A stretch of 64,000 nucleotides of DNA from Aphis gossypii (GCF_020184175.1 NW_026083147.1:62001-126000), one strand, 5' to 3'; counted from the first letter of the stretch, positions 33,307 to 45,902 are shown. Program-made: numbers and translations. The notes: generated by a model from the letters alone, not told the origin.

Positions 33307-34387
33307 GATGGGCTAACTACATCTGCAGGCCCGTGGCGGGCGAAGCCACCACATTCACAACGGTTCTCCATCACGTCGAGATCGTCATCAACACCTCAAG
33401 CCTTCAGTCGTCGTAACGTATCAATTTTCCCCAAAAAACCCCCCTTTTTAATGTCTATCCACTTTACCATACCGTTTTCTTATATCTCATTTCTCTTTTT
33501 TCTAAATCTCTATACCCCGGTAACCGTTCTCAAGGAGCCGTGGGTCTGTCTTAATATGTATATTATACTAAATAATATTCCTATTTCTTTGTAATTAATA
33601 TAATAAGCTTGGTAACCGAATTTTGGAGCCGCAGCCCATATTAGTATTATTCTATTTTCATTTATCCCCCCAATCCACTGTCTTTTCAAATACATATTTA
33701 TTTATTTCATTTCTGTCTTTCTTTCTTTCTAACCTATTATTTTGTCATATGTATTTTCATCAATTTGTCATTTAATAAAAAACTGTACACTTAAATATTT
33801 TATACATTTGCCATGTGACAACTATATTATGTATTCTTGTAATGCTTTATATATTATATCTGTATTGCCATTTTTGCCATTTAACTATTGCTCCATTTTT
33901 AAATTATTTTTATTGTTAATATTATTTATTCTCATGTTGAGTATCTCATGTACAATATATATTTATATCTATTACCCTAACTTTCTCTTATTATTTCATA
34001 AGGTTTCTCTAGACTTAATATTACTATTTTATTTTTTGTTATTTCAACGTTAAGTTTGTTTAAAGCCCATAGACTCTACTGATGTGTCAACAAGACACCA
34101 CGCGGTACGGTCTATGGGTCATCACATAAGTGTTCCCCTTATGTGATGGGTGGTCAGTAAGCCCCTAAAAAGGCTGAAAGCTCACACGGTCATTTTCAGT
34201 TTCCAGATGAATGCTGTCTTATGCAAAAGTATTATAAGTATATATTATAATATTTTTTCAGCATCGCTGATAATTTTATATTAATAATTAAATAATATGA
34301 ATAATATTAATTTATTTAACCACATAATAACAATATCAGTATAATTTAAAATATCCTAGACTGACATACCGTCTCCGCTCAGAATCG
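33307..34387. other. Intergenic sequence without a gene
   Basis: Pyrimidine-rich then AT-rich DNA. One imperfect inverted pair stands out at 34068-34112 (CCCATAGAC ... GTCTATGGG), possibly a small repeat end. No coding frame is supported. Confidence 0.4.
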
Positions 34388-35123
34388 TTTTAGATTCTGA
34401 ACGGAGTGAAGAATGTATTGATTTTAAAATGATGTATGTTTTTTTTTTTTTTGTGTCTGTGTACAGCATAACTAGTCGAAATAATGCTCCAATTTCAAAC
34501 TATGGAGGTGGTTTCCGATATAAAAGTGATATCCTTGGTGGCTTGGTGCATTATAGAGGTAAAAAGTTAACATTTTCCAACAGTTTACAAAAAAATCGAG
34601 AAAAACAAAAAAAAAAATGACGGAAAAAGTAAAAACGGGAATTTTTACGCAAAACCAGTTTTCGTCAAACTCGAATTTTTTATTTTGCTATAACTCAAAA
34701 ACTAATCAATGTAAAATACTTGAAATGTTCACAAAATGTTGATATTAGCGTTCTCCATACACAGTTAAATTTTCAAAGAATTTTGACTTTTTTTTGAACT
34801 ATTTATAGACAATTGAAATTTTCAATTTTTCTAAGTATTTTTTTTTTAAATAACGATAAAAAATTTTTGGCTGACCAGAAAATCTTGAAAATTTAATACA
34901 AGGTTTCTTATAAGTTGTTCTTAAAGTGATAAAAAAAAATCCGAAATCGTTCGTCACAATTTTTTTTTATAAGTGCTTAAAGTTCAAATTTATACGAAAC
35001 ATGTCAAAATTGCGAAAATTTGCAAATAATTTTGTGGTTGGAAAATCGTAAACATTTTTTCTTTTATAACTAAGTTTTGAAAATTTGGTACATGGTTTTC
35101 CATAAATTTTTCTTCAAATATAA
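34388..35123. repeat. Interspersed repeat, copy 1 (GATTCTGAACG family)
   Basis: It starts with GATTCTGAACGGAGTGAAGAATG and continues with a long A/T-simple, non-coding sequence (TGTGTCTGTGTACAGCATAACTAG) that is also present at 46822-48196. It breaks off at the edge of the palindrome arm at 35124. Confidence 0.75.
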
Positions 35124-35242
35124 GTATTTTATTAACTTTATTATTATACTCAGCCCCCCCCCCCCCCATACATAATTCCTGGCTACGTCCTCTTAAAGGC
35201 TGCACATAACCGGTGTTTTTTTTTTTATCAAAAACATACCTA

Positions 35243-35464
35243 CAGTATGGTCCACGAAAACGTGCGGGTGACCGCTGCGCGCCTCGTGGCAATTTTGCGT
35301 CGGTGGTTGGTAAACAATTATATTTGGTTGCCTCACCGGTATTGCAGCCGCGCCGACTGCAACACCAGCAGTTGGCACGGATCATATGTTGGGGTACACT
35401 GGCTTTCAGAGAAATCGCCACGAGGCGCGCAGCGATCACCCGCACGTTTTCGTGGACCGTACTG
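35243..35464. mobile_element. 222-bp Tc1/mariner-type MITE
   Basis: TIRs of about 50 bp start CAGTA(T/C)GGTCCACGAAAACG. The element is flanked by TA on both sides (35241-35242 and 35465-35466). The other palindrome arm lacks the element and has a single TA at 59939-59940, an exact empty site. TA duplication is the Tc1/mariner hallmark. Confidence 0.92.
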
Positions 35465-36019
35465 TAGCACGCCACCGCCACGTAGTGAACTGATTTCGGA
35501 ATTTTTTTAATTTGTTTTAAAACCAGGCACAGATTTATAAAATCATTTATGACTAATACATGCGTCATGTCTTGGGTGTCAGCGACAAAATTGCCACTAT
35601 TATAGACCCAAGCAGTTATGTTCAGTTCAACAGTTCCATAATACATAACATTAAATTTAGAAAAACAAATAAAAATATAGGTATAGGTACTATACAATAT
35701 ACATTTTGATGTAGGTTACACTATATACATACTTGGAAGGTACCTGTAGCATAGTATCTTAAAGTCACCAAAATTTGTATTTCTGGAGAAATGGCGAAGC
35801 TTCTATTTGTAGATCGTTGCAAATCGTTTCCAATTAAATTTAATAAAAATACAAAAGTTTCCTTTGATAGTCTATTGTAAAAATATGCATTTATTATGTA
35901 TCAAATTAGGTACGATTTTACATTTTATGTAACTTATTAGTTATTACAGCTATTAGTTACTTACCTAAACCTACTTTTGAAATCAAAATCGTCGAAATCC
36001 TCCAATGGGTTTGACCGAA

Positions 36020-36215
36020 AATTGAAGTGTAAGAAATTCCCGCTGTAAAATGGAGCCAGACGCCCCATGGTTTTTCTAACCATTTATTAGTATAAATATG
36101 GGGCGTCTGGCTCCATTTTACAGAGGGACTTTCTTACACTGCAAGGGGACCATACCCCCTCAAACTTTTTTCATCTCCGCTGAAAAATGGAGCCAGACGC
36201 CCCATATTTATACTA
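36020..36215. repeat. Nested hairpin with three copies of a 20-bp motif
   Basis: AATGGAGCCAGACGCCCCAT occurs near 36050 and 36187, with the inverse copy near 36098. The first two form a long imperfect stem that also includes GTGTAAGAAA / TTTCTTACAC. The same block is found in the right arm at about 59190-59385. Confidence 0.85.
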
Positions 36216-37559
36216 CTTAGGTAGCATCTATAATTCGTTTATTAATTTCATTAAATACATCAAATTTATTTCATTAGTCTACACCTAGGTTATGTATAGA
36301 CTAATGAAAATGATACTGTATAATAATAATAAGTCCTATATAGAATAAAGCATAATTTTGTACGTTCATTATGTTCAATGTGTATTGGAAATCTATATTA
36401 TGTGATGCATAATTACTGAAGGCTCAACGGTTTATATTCACGATTTGCTACGATCATTATTTTAGATTTCCAGTGCACATTGACACAATAAATCAAAAAT
36501 ACGCGAGTTAAGAATGAACATAATTATTGTAGATTTACACATTACTTTGTTTTAAATATTTGCTCGTAATCAGATTCCAAACATAAAACAAAATAATTCC
36601 ACATACTATGCAAGACAAAAACTCAACTTTGATAGTGAAAACGACGAATTCACAAATATGTTATATTTTTTAGGTAGCCCATGGAATCTGATAAGTATCT
36701 ATATTATGTCTTGTATTAAACTTCTAATTATTTATATTATATTATATTAGTATAGTGATTTACTTACCTATTGTTGGCTGTTGTTGAAAATAGTGTAATG
36801 CAGACTTGGCGACGCGCGATGATTTCACAATAAATGACACACGAGTGACGAGTTTAAAAGTAATAATAACCAAACAAATGTAATTAATGAAAAACGGACC
36901 GTAAGATGACGTGACAAATAAATTAATATATTGAATACACGCACTGAGTGAAGTGTTCATAGAGTACATATAAAGCTATATATTATAAACTCATTAAACC
37001 TAACCCTTGGCGAATGGCGAATCGTGACAATTGTGTTCGTGTATTCATATTCCGTGGCTCTGTGGGCCGGCGGGATGTTAGAAAATACGCGTTACAGTAA
37101 TCGGGCAGTCGCGGTGGTGTAAATATTATCCTGATAACAAATAACAATAAAACCCAGTTTTTTATAAAACTATACGTACAGACTATACGAATATCAGATT
37201 ATCGGAATGTTTATGTTATATAATTGGTAAAACAGTTAGTGCAAGCACAAGAGCGGAACTGACCTTTGTAGTTTTGTATTTGTATTTTGTATATTATAAT
37301 GTTTGAAAACGTATAAAAAAAAATACATACATTTTTTTATCCATTTATTAAATAAAACAAAAACATTATTGTAGATAACTTATATTTGTTCGGTAAAAAA
37401 TTTAGGCAGAAATATTATAATCACAAACCACCACTACAGCTTTAAAAATACAAAAATATGTTCTAAAATATACTTAATGTGTGTCTCGTCATGCATTCAA
37501 TCTTGGCATATCTACGGGGATGGAGCTGTGCAGTTAAACCCCCTCTCCCTTAAAACTAG

Positions 37560-37860
37560 AAAATAATAATATATTATAGTAATGAATTAATAATAATATA
37601 GTATGATTTTGTTGCTTCTTTAAAAATAATATTATATGTTTATTGAAAATAAAATCATACTATATTATTTTATTAATAATATTAATTTCATAATAAAGAA
37701 ATAATAATATAATAATATTTTTTTTGCCCTACTATAATAATATAAAAGTTGTATCGTAAATAAAACAATAGTATATTATTTTAATTGTATTATTTCAGAT
37801 ATAATGAATTAATAATATTTTAGTATTATTATCATTACATTTTTGCTACCTGGGATATTA
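37560..37860. repeat. AT-rich inverted block within the palindrome arm
   Basis: TAATAATATAGTATGATTTTGTTGC occurs with its inverse (ATCATACTATATTATT) in tandem inverted order. No coding potential. It is mirrored at about 57540-57850. Confidence 0.5.
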
Positions 37861-38394
37861 TCCTCAGCCTTCCAGTACTTGTGTAAGTCGCTGACTTTAT
37901 TACAACACTATCATCAAGCGAGGTTTTTGATATTAGTTAAGTTTTATTAATAATTAATCTAAATTAAATACAATATTAATTTGAAGAAACAGTTTAGTTC
38001 TTAATTCATTTTTAATTGATAAACTACAACCTACTTATTCAACGCAACAACGTGGACCGAGGTATTCATCAAACTATGCAGCAAAACAATAAGTAAGATA
38101 AAATACAAATATAATTAATTATAAATAAATATGTTTTAATAATTTACAAAATTTCAGTGAAATAAAAAATCAGATGAATAATAAAATATTTAAAATATAA
38201 ATTAATACATACGTATAATATGAAAATATAAATAAAATCAATAAAATATAAAAAAATAAAATTGGTTGAATTCAAATTCAATATATAATATATATAATAA
38301 AAGTTGTAAAACACGATCAGATTTAAAAATATATGATATAAAATCAAAGTTAAAAATTAATAAAATTAATACATACGTATAATCTATAATATAA

Positions 38395-38995
38395 AAATGA
38401 ATCGCAAAAGTGTTGTAAGCGCATAACTCAACAACGCCTGGACCGATTTCGCTCATTCTTTTTTTGTTTGGGTCGTAATTTCCAGGAGAAGGTTCTTATG
38501 CAAGAAAAAGTTAAGAAAATTGCACGGAAAATTAAAAAAAAATACAATGAAAAATAAAAAATACCGATGACTACTATTACTATTATTATTATTATTACTA
38601 TTTTATTTTCGGTAATCATGGTAACAATTTTTTTGTTATTATTATTTATTTTCCCCATTTTTGTAACATTTTTCACTGATGATTCGCTCCTATTGGTCGC
38701 AAGAGAAGGTGCTTATGTAGTTATGTAGTACAATTTTAGTAAAATCCACCAGAAAACTTCGGAATCTGGATGTAAAAAAACAACAACTGTCACTGCAGTC
38801 CAGCAAGAAAATAAACTATATTAAGGTCACTATTGATTATGATTGAATATAATAATTATAGACCTGTTGTTATATTTTGTTAAAACCATAACAACAAAAA
38901 TAAGAATTAGCAAAATAAGTCAATGTCTACAGTAAATTTCAAATTCACAGGAATAAACTAACATAACAAGTTATACCAAGTTTTATTATAAAATA
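38395..38995 (-). repeat. Retroposon-tail-like repeat, type I (inverted copy)
   Basis: About 600 bp is inverted relative to 40005-40605. It includes AGAACCTTCTCCTGGAAATT and GCGAAATCGGTCCAGGCG, a pattern found four times around here. It resembles the 3' end of an RTE-like LINE or derived SINE, but no RT is present. Confidence 0.7.
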
Positions 38996-39004
38996 ATATA
39001 GAAA

Positions 39005-39380
39005 TATAGAATTTTTATACATTTTTGTCTCCATTTTTATGTATAAAGATTTTTAATTTCTTTTTTTACTATGACTACGATTTAAGTTTGTATGTCTATT
39101 TGCATGCATTTTTAAACACATTTTAAATAAATGATTTATTTAATTTAAATGGTTGCCATTGACTACCAAAAATAATTTAGTTGACTATTTGCTGGATAGA
39201 TGGCGCTTCTGTAGTTTCATCACCACCTTGTCATATTTCCCTAACCCGATAACTTTCTCAAATTTTTCGTCTGTAAGAACCTTCTCCTGGCAATTACGAC
39301 CCAAACAAAAAAAGAATGAGCGAAATCGGTCCAGGCGTTGTTGAGTTATGCGCTTACAACACTTTTGCGATTCATTTTTA
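39005..39380 (+). repeat. Retroposon-tail-like repeat, type II
   Basis: About 375 bp is nearly identical, in the same orientation, to 56660-57036. It ends in the shared tail AACACTTTTGCGATTCATTT. Its 63-residue ORF is present in both copies, is low in complexity and is not regarded as a gene. Confidence 0.75.
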
Positions 39381-39382
39381 TA

Positions 39383-39480
39383 TTATAGACCAGCTGACCC
39401 CGTGCACTTCGTTGCCCGTTAAAAATGGAAATTCTATATAATACTAGCTGGCTCCGTGCACTTCGTTGCCCGTTAAAAAT
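39383..39480 (+). repeat. Short tandem duplication (about 53 bp)
   Basis: CCGTGCACTTCGTTGCCCGT followed by TAAAAATG occurs twice, at about 39395 and 39448. The two units are separated by divergent AT-rich bases. Confidence 0.75.
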
Positions 39481-40004
39481 GCCAATTTTATATTATATGA
39501 TTCGAATTTTGATTAATTTGTTATTTAATATTCGGTTTAACGGTGTTCAAAACTTATATATTTTCATTGACCGTTTTGATTCTCAAAAATCTTGTGAAAC
39601 CACCACTTTAATATGCGAATTTTGTAAAATGCTTTCTTATTGCACACTAAATTTGTGGTACGATTTTACGAATGTACCGTGTAAATTTTAAGCATCGATC
39701 TATCATTGTTCAGGCTCTACGTTAATTATTCAGTGAGTTACTCAAGTCATAATATTATAGTCATTCTGCTTGCCGTTGCCGTGAGACTCTCTTATGATTA
39801 TGCGAGGAGTATATTATCATGTAGGCAATCCACACGTGGTGGATTGCGGACCCCGAGAGATGTGTACGTAAGCTTATAATTTCTAACACTTAAGTTTCAA
39901 AGTTATATCATTTTTTTATTTTACTACGGTGGGTAAAATACAATAATGTGCCATCTCGTGGTTTTTAAATAAAAAAATACATTTTACCTGTTGGTAAAAC
40001 AATA
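39481..40004. other. Non-coding sequence in the centre of the palindrome
   Basis: No gene seen. It contains a short hairpin near 39820-39845 (GCAATCCACACGTGGTGGATTGC). Confidence 0.45.
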
Positions 40005-40620
40005 AAACTTGGTATAACTTGTTATGTTAGTTTATTGCTGTGAATTTGAAATTTACTGTAGACATTGACTTATTTTGCTAATTCTTATTTTTGTTGTTAT
40101 GGTTTTAACAAAATATAACAACAGGTCTATAATTATTATATTCATAATCAATAGTGACCTTAATATAGTTTATTTTCTTGCTGGACTGCAGTGACAGTTT
40201 TTTGTTTTTTTACATCCAGATTCCGAAGTTTTCTGGTGGATTTTACTAAAATTGTACTACATAACTACATAAGCACCTTCTCTTGCGACCAATAGGAGCG
40301 AATCATCAGTGAAAAATGTTACAAAAATGGGGAAAATAAATAATAATAACAAACAAATTGTTACCATGATTACCGAAAATAAAATAGTAATAATAATAAT
40401 AATAGTAATAGTAGTCATCGGTATTTTTTATTTTTCATTGTATTTTTTTTTAATTTTCCGTGCAATTTTCTTAACTTTTTCTTGCATAAGAACCTTCTCC
40501 TGGAAATTACGACCCAAACAAAAAAAGAATGAGCGAAATCGATCCAGCCGTTCTCAATTGATGAAATGTTATACATTTTTGTCTCTATTTTTATATATAT
40601 AGAAGATAGAAGATAGATAG
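40005..40620 (+). repeat. Retroposon-tail-like repeat, type I (direct copy)
   Basis: Inverse of 38395-38995 with few differences. It ends ATACATTTTTGTCTCTATTT and TATATATAGAAG, as a 3' tail would. Confidence 0.7.
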
Positions 40621-40705
40621 ATTATTGTGAACTAAAAAAAAATTCACTCAACAAATTTCAAATTTCCAAACTAAAATAACTATAGAAACCATAGATTATT
40701 TTGAT

Positions 40706-40713
40706 TGTACATC
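40706..40713. repeat. 8-bp TSD of the second complete P-like element (left copy)
   Basis: TGTACATC precedes the left TIR and is repeated at 56447-56454 after the right TIR. Confidence 0.9.
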
Positions 40714-40963
40714 ACAGATTTATATAGTAACTAGATAGCCGACTCAAGAATTCCTCAGTGTATGGTTGTGATTCCTATTCGCCATATTGCAAGAGTGCAA
40801 ACAAAAGTCAGCTGATATGATAAGGATCACGATATCGTAAAAATCTACGATATAATATTATATTCGAAATTTTTGTGTTTTGTGAGTTTAGAGTTGTGAG
40901 CAATATTATTAATTTTGCAAGCATTCATATTATTTTAATTTTTATTATTATAATCTTACGAAA

Positions 40964-41744
40964 ATGGTCGTGTATTGCTGTGTAGATGGATGTTTTAATC
41001 GACGACAGGCTGGCAGCAAAATTCACTTTTTTTCGTAAGTATCTAATTAGTTTATTTAATAATTTTGTACAATAGCGCAAATTTTAAGTAAATTTTGTTT
41101 TATGTTTTTTAATATAAACATAAACATAATATATTTTTATTTATTTGTGAAGTCCAAAATATGAAAAAGGCGCCGTTGTTATATTTTAACATTAACTTTA
41201 AACATAGTGTTAGCATTATATAGCTTAATTTTCGAAATAATTTTTTTTTATTATAGATTTCCATTGAAAAATGAATTACGAACAACAGAATGGATAAAAG
41301 CAATCAACCGCAAAGGTTTTAAACCATCAACATCAAGTAGAATATGTAGTGATCATTTTATGTTAGATGATTTTAAAGATTCTCCAAGTGGGAGCTATCG
41401 TCTTTATTTGACAGACAAAGCATGTCCTTCCAAATTTCCTAAAACCTTTTACAAATCACAAAAGAAAAAAAATAAACTTACTTCTACAGAAGAATCTACA
41501 TGTTCTCAAAATGTTGATTGTACCTTAGATACAGAAGTATCTGAAAACACTTCAGTACATAATGATGAAATTACTATTTCACGGGATAACTTGCTTATTA
41601 CTCCATCAAAAATTAGAAGAACTTTATTTTATACTTCACCTAGGTTTAGAAGAAAAAAACAACCTGAGACTCCTACAAAATCTCGGTTAAGAAAAAAAAT
41701 TAAGTTCTTGCAACTGAAAGCTAGACGCAACAAATGTAAAATTA
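40964..41744 (+). pseudogene. P-like transposase, 5' part with THAP domain (split gene)
   Basis: Exon 1 is 40964-41034 and exon 2 starts at 41257 (GT/AG, matching phase). Together they encode a THAP domain: MVVYCCVDGC at the start (two Cys), TSSRICSDHF (Cys and His) and KFPKTF as the closing AVPTxF-like motif. A Ser/Thr-rich linker and a basic, coiled-coil-prone part follow (SRLRKKIKFLQLKARR). The frame is cut at 41744 by the Foldback element. It resumes in the correct frame at 53048 when the insert and one TSD copy are removed. So the gene was open here when the insertion occurred, as far as this segment shows. Confidence 0.88.
41736..41744. repeat. 9-bp TSD of the Foldback/NOF element (left copy)
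   Basis: GTAAAATTA is found at 41736-41744 and again at 53039-53047, directly outside perfect TIR ends. It lies within the P-like transposase exon. Confidence 0.95.
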
Positions 41745-42795
41745 ACGTTCGTGAAGTTGGCCCCCCCACATGACCCCACGGACTTCAAACCGGTATCAAA
41801 ATTTTGCAATTTTTATGCAACTAATTGCATGTCTCGGGAAAAAATTTGCAATCCTTCGTGGGGCCCGTAAAAACCAAAATACTTATGGGGGGGCCAACTT
41901 CACGTAGCCCCCCCCACATGGACCCATGGACTTCAAACCGGTATCAAAATTTTGCAATTTTTATGCAACTAATTGCATGTTTCGGGAAAAAAATTGCAAT
42001 CCTTCGTGGGGCCCGTAAAAACCAAAATACTTATGGGGGGGCCAACTTCACGTAGCCCCCCCCACATGGACCCATGGACTTCAAACCGGTATCAAAATTT
42101 TGCAATCTTTATGCAACTAATTGCATGTCTCGGGAAAAAAATTGCAATCCTTCGTGGGGCCCGTAAAAACCAAAATACTTATGGGGGGGCCAACTTCACG
42201 TAGCCCCCCCCACATGGACCCATGGACTTCAAACCGGTATCAAAATTTTGCAATTTTTATGCAACTAATTGCATGTCTCGGGAAAAAATTTGCAATCCTT
42301 CGTGGGGCCCGTAAAAACCAAAATACTTATGGGGGGGCCAACTTCACGTAGCCCCCCCCACATGGACCCATGGACTTCAAACCGGTATCAAAATTTTGCA
42401 ATTTTTATGCAACTAATTGCATGTCTCGGGAAAAAATTTGCAATCCTTCGTGGGGCCGTAAAAACCAAAATACTTATGGGGGGGCCAACTTCACGTAGCC
42501 CCCCCCACATGGACCCATGGACTTCAAACCGGTATCAAAATTTTGCAATTTTTATGCAACTAATTGCATGTTTCGGGAAAAAATTTGCAATCCTTCGTGG
42601 GGCCCGTAAAAACCAAAATACTTATGGGGGGGCCAACTTCACGTAGCCCCCCCCACATGGACCCATGGACTTCAAACCGGTATCAAAATTTTGCAATCTT
42701 TATGCAACTAATTGCATGTCTCGGGAAAAAAATTGCAATCCTTCGTGGGGCCCGTAAAAACCAAAATACTTATGGGGAGGGGCAACTTCATGTAA
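41745..42795. repeat. Tandem array of 148-bp units, left TIR of the Foldback element
   Basis: About seven units, starting near 41761, 41909, 42057, 42205, 42353, 42500 and 42648. Each has a C-run, CATGGACCCATGGACTTCAA and a G-run. Copies are more than 95% alike and one is 147 bp. The 76-125-residue frames through the units are by-products of the repeat. Confidence 0.95.
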
Positions 42796-43206
42796 GCCCT
42801 TCCCTCATTTGATGGCATGGTCCCTTAAACTTTGAATTAGAGTGGATTGATCGGTTTTAAAGAAAAATAATATGATTTTTCCATTATATATATTTTTTTA
42901 TATTTACATATTTTTTATTAGGTACTGTGTTTATTTGCAGTGTATTTTTTATATTTGTCGATTTAAAAAAAATATTTTTTTTATTTAGTATAGAGCTATA
43001 AAAAGAAAATTTAAAATACTTTGAATAATCAATTCAAATATATAACACAATCCTGTTAAAAATACTAGTAATATCATACATCATATGGTTAAGTTGTGAA
43101 AATTTCCAAGAAATAATATAATACATTTTCATTAAACTATAAACAATATTTGATAATATTAAAATACATAATGATAAATAATATAATAATATTTTGTGAA
43201 AATTTA
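42796..43206. repeat. Unique part of the left TIR of the Foldback element
   Basis: Matches 52024-52438 in inverse orientation almost perfectly. AT-rich and non-coding. Confidence 0.88.
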
Positions 43207-43871
43207 AAAAAGATCTGATAAAATCTAATAAAATAAGTAAATTTAGCAATGATAAAATTCCGATTGAAAATTTAAAAAAAAAATTGATAAAATTATAAAA
43301 ATAACCAAAATTAGAATTCAAATTTATTCAAATACTGGAGACATTCATAAATATATCCAATAAATGGTGAAATTTTGATATTTTTTCCGTTGTGCATAAA
43401 ATATGTACGTATTATAATATATTTTAAATACCTTATGTTAGTCTATCAGACTTCAAATTGGTATGAATTATTTTAACATATGAGCACTGTTAATTCAGCT
43501 AAATACATTGCACGAATATGTATAATTAAAATTTGTTAAACTAAATTAATCAATAAAATGTAATATATACGTAAAATAATTATTTTACTCAACATTTTCG
43601 AAAAGCGTATATTATTCTTAAACAAATTAAATTAATTAAAAAATAAAATAAAATAATAACAATACAAATTAGTTCTTGAACAATACAAATTTTTATTCGT
43701 ATTTGTGATATCGAAAAATTAAAAACAACGACGAACAATAAATATTCTCCACTTTATAGTGTGAAATTTGGTTGCTTAGCTTGGATTACGGCTTAAGTAG
43801 TGTTCTTTCCCGCGCAAAACAGTTTTCGCAAAGTTTTACATTTTGTAAGACGGATACAACACATGCGGGTG
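43207..43871. other. AT-rich interior of the Foldback element
   Basis: No gene seen. Positions 43796-43875 resemble one end of the palindromic MITE at 15786 (GTAAGACGGATACAACACAT, then GCGGGTGT). Confidence 0.4.
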
Positions 43872-44125
43872 TAGCGTCCTTTTTTTTTTTTATTTGAAAA
43901 CAAATGCCTCGTCGACTATAGGGTCATTGGCTACAATATATTACATAATATTTACATTCTTGTAATAACTAAGGTAATATCAATAATACAATAAATAAAT
44001 AGGGGCTGTATATAAAATTGATTGTAATACATTATAGGTGGGTATATTATACTTATAATATATATTATTTGGATATTTTTTATTAAATTTTCTTATGAAG
44101 TTCTGTATCCCTCTAGCGTCCTTTT
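43872..44125 (-). mobile_element. Small poly(A) retroposon with 12-bp TSD
   Basis: TAGCGTCCTTTT occurs at 43872-43883 and 44114-44125. Between them, on the minus strand, lies about 230 bp ending in CAAATAAAAAAAAAA. Poly(A) plus a target duplication are the signs of target-primed insertion. It is a 5'-truncated LINE tail or a SINE of unknown family. Confidence 0.75.
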
Positions 44126-44857
44126 AAACAGGTCAGTTTCATGTAAGTGTTGTTATATTTACGAATATTTCTTTAGCATTTATCACATAGTGTAAAAAGT
44201 GCGAAAAAATTGGACTATTTAGCTTATACTTATAAATTGACTAAAAAGTATAAATATTTAACATTTAAATATTTTTATATTGAAAACCTATTTTGGATTC
44301 ATTTACATACGTCATACGCGGTTTCTCTGTCCCCCTTAATCTAGACCTTAGTTTTCCTTATCAGGTTCCTTTTGGCGTATTATTATATATATTTGTGAGT
44401 GTAATACCATATAGCCAAGTTGTCTTATTAAAATATGTATTTATAATTGCTATTTTTAGTATTATTGTCCTTCTGCGTCGATGGATTTTATGGCTATTAT
44501 TGGAACCGAAATCATCAATTAGTTAAATTAAATATTATCCATGCTATTTTTGTACTATAATCGTATTTTAGTAATATTTATTTTATAAAATGTTTAAAGT
44601 ATATTAATGATGTAATCGTTCATTCACCAAATGAATGGCATGGTGTTATGTTCATATATGAGAACACAGTTATATTATTAAATATTATAATTAAAATCAT
44701 TGCATGATAAAATTGAATTGTTGTAAAGTTGACGTGTAGGTTCCTAACTTTTTCACATACGTGTTAAGTGTTGTTGTCTAGTTTAAAATATTTCCTTATA
44801 AAATTATATTACCTATACCTATTATAGGCTAAAGAATATAATTATTAACACGTTATT
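44126..44857. other. Upstream region of the NOF-like gene
   Basis: AT-rich and probably contains the promoter and 5' untranslated region. A hydrophobic 77-residue ORF (44293-44526) has no support as a gene. Confidence 0.35.
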
Positions 44858-45224
44858 ATGATGGAACAAAAAAAGGTAAGTCAATTATTTTGTTATTTAT
44901 ATTATAGTTTTTATAAAGTGTGATGATAAATTGTAAAGTAATCAATAGTTAATAATAATTATGGTTAGGATTTTAAAGAAAATTATCTATAAAAAACTGT
45001 TGGGCACTATAAGTGGCACCGAAGTTTCACCTGGCCCCTCCTCTCCTTCAAAGATATAATCTGATTATCTGACCAAATTTTAAACTTGACAAACAATTTT
45101 TTATCACTTTTATTTTATTTTTGATAATCTTTCTATTTCTTTTCCAATTAATACGTACGTAAGAATTAATACATAAATGTATATATTGTAAAAAGCGGGT
45201 AAAGTTTTGCTGTACATTCAGGCA

Positions 45225-45902
45225 CTTCTTTCCCATTGGGCACTTTGGGCACATGCCCAGGGCCCCACAATCGATGGGGCCCCCCTATCTCCGGTCAGAT
45301 CACCAACCGATAATCGATATATCTTAACGATAAATAAACTTATTTAGAAAAAAATCAAAGAATAATCGCTAATAGTTATAATAATAAGAATAATAATTGA
45401 TGTTTAGTAGTATTCTATTTTTATTCTATTTTATTTTTTAGTTATCGATAACAATAGGAGCGCGTGTGTGCTATGATGAGGGGGGCCCACACCGCCGCAC
45501 AGTCGCGTCGATCGTAATATCGTATAGACCAAGTTTGTCAGATAATATTATTATAATTTTGTTATAATATTATTTTTATACTAGTCTACTCTGGAATGCC
45601 ACGATAAACATGCCTAATCCGATATTATTTTATATTATTATTAAATGATTATTTAAAAAAAATAATATATTAATATACGTTATACAGTCCACATTCGAGA
45701 AGCGTTTATTTATTTTATAATTTTAGCGAGCCAACAACAATAATACAATTGATGCGGGTCAGTCGTCCGACTGCACACTCAATTTATATATATATATATA
45801 TTTACAAAAAATCAGACGCAGGATACGTCTAGTCGGGTACAAGTCATAAGGGCCCCATTATACCATTGCCCAGGGCCTAGAATAGGTTAAAGACGGCCCT
45901 GT
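45225..45902. mobile_element. Degenerate hAT-like non-autonomous element (tentative)
   Basis: The right end, read inversely, is CAGGGCCGTCTTTAACC, a hAT-type end. The left side (CATGCCCAGGGCCCCAC) matches inner parts only (GGCCC, GGGGCCC), so the left tip looks lost. A (TA)n run lies near 45788. Confidence 0.35.

Larger units (their letters stand above)
35124..38490. repeat. Left arm of a large inverted repeat
   Basis: About 3.37 kb reads in inverse orientation at 56920-60052, with high identity over its whole length. The main difference is a 222-bp MITE present only here. The outer edge starts GTATTTTATTAAC and the inner edge lies in a LINE/SINE-like tail. No convincing coding sequence: ORFs at 36760-36969 and 35470-35697 (minus) are mirrored in the other arm but have no recognisable domain. 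Flanks carry AAATATAA (left) and AAATACAA (right), a possible imperfect duplication. Confidence 0.88.

Noticed and set aside
38238..38676. Hydrophobic short ORFs mirrored in both palindrome arms and repeats (38238-38676, 39153-39344, 40309-40602, 56805-57280)
   Set aside because: AT-rich translations rich in Ile, Phe, Tyr and Lys. Their conservation comes from recent duplication of the DNA, not from selection that can be seen.
41825..42812. Series of overlapping 76-125-residue ORFs with nearly identical sequence (MHVSGK...)
   Set aside because: They follow from the 148-bp tandem units of the Foldback TIR. They appear in both TIRs and have no protein-like character, and the unit length is not a multiple of three.
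44293..44526. 77-residue hydrophobic ORF that could be a membrane protein
   Set aside because: AT-rich DNA often gives such ORFs. It has no partner, no splice context and no similarity I recognise.
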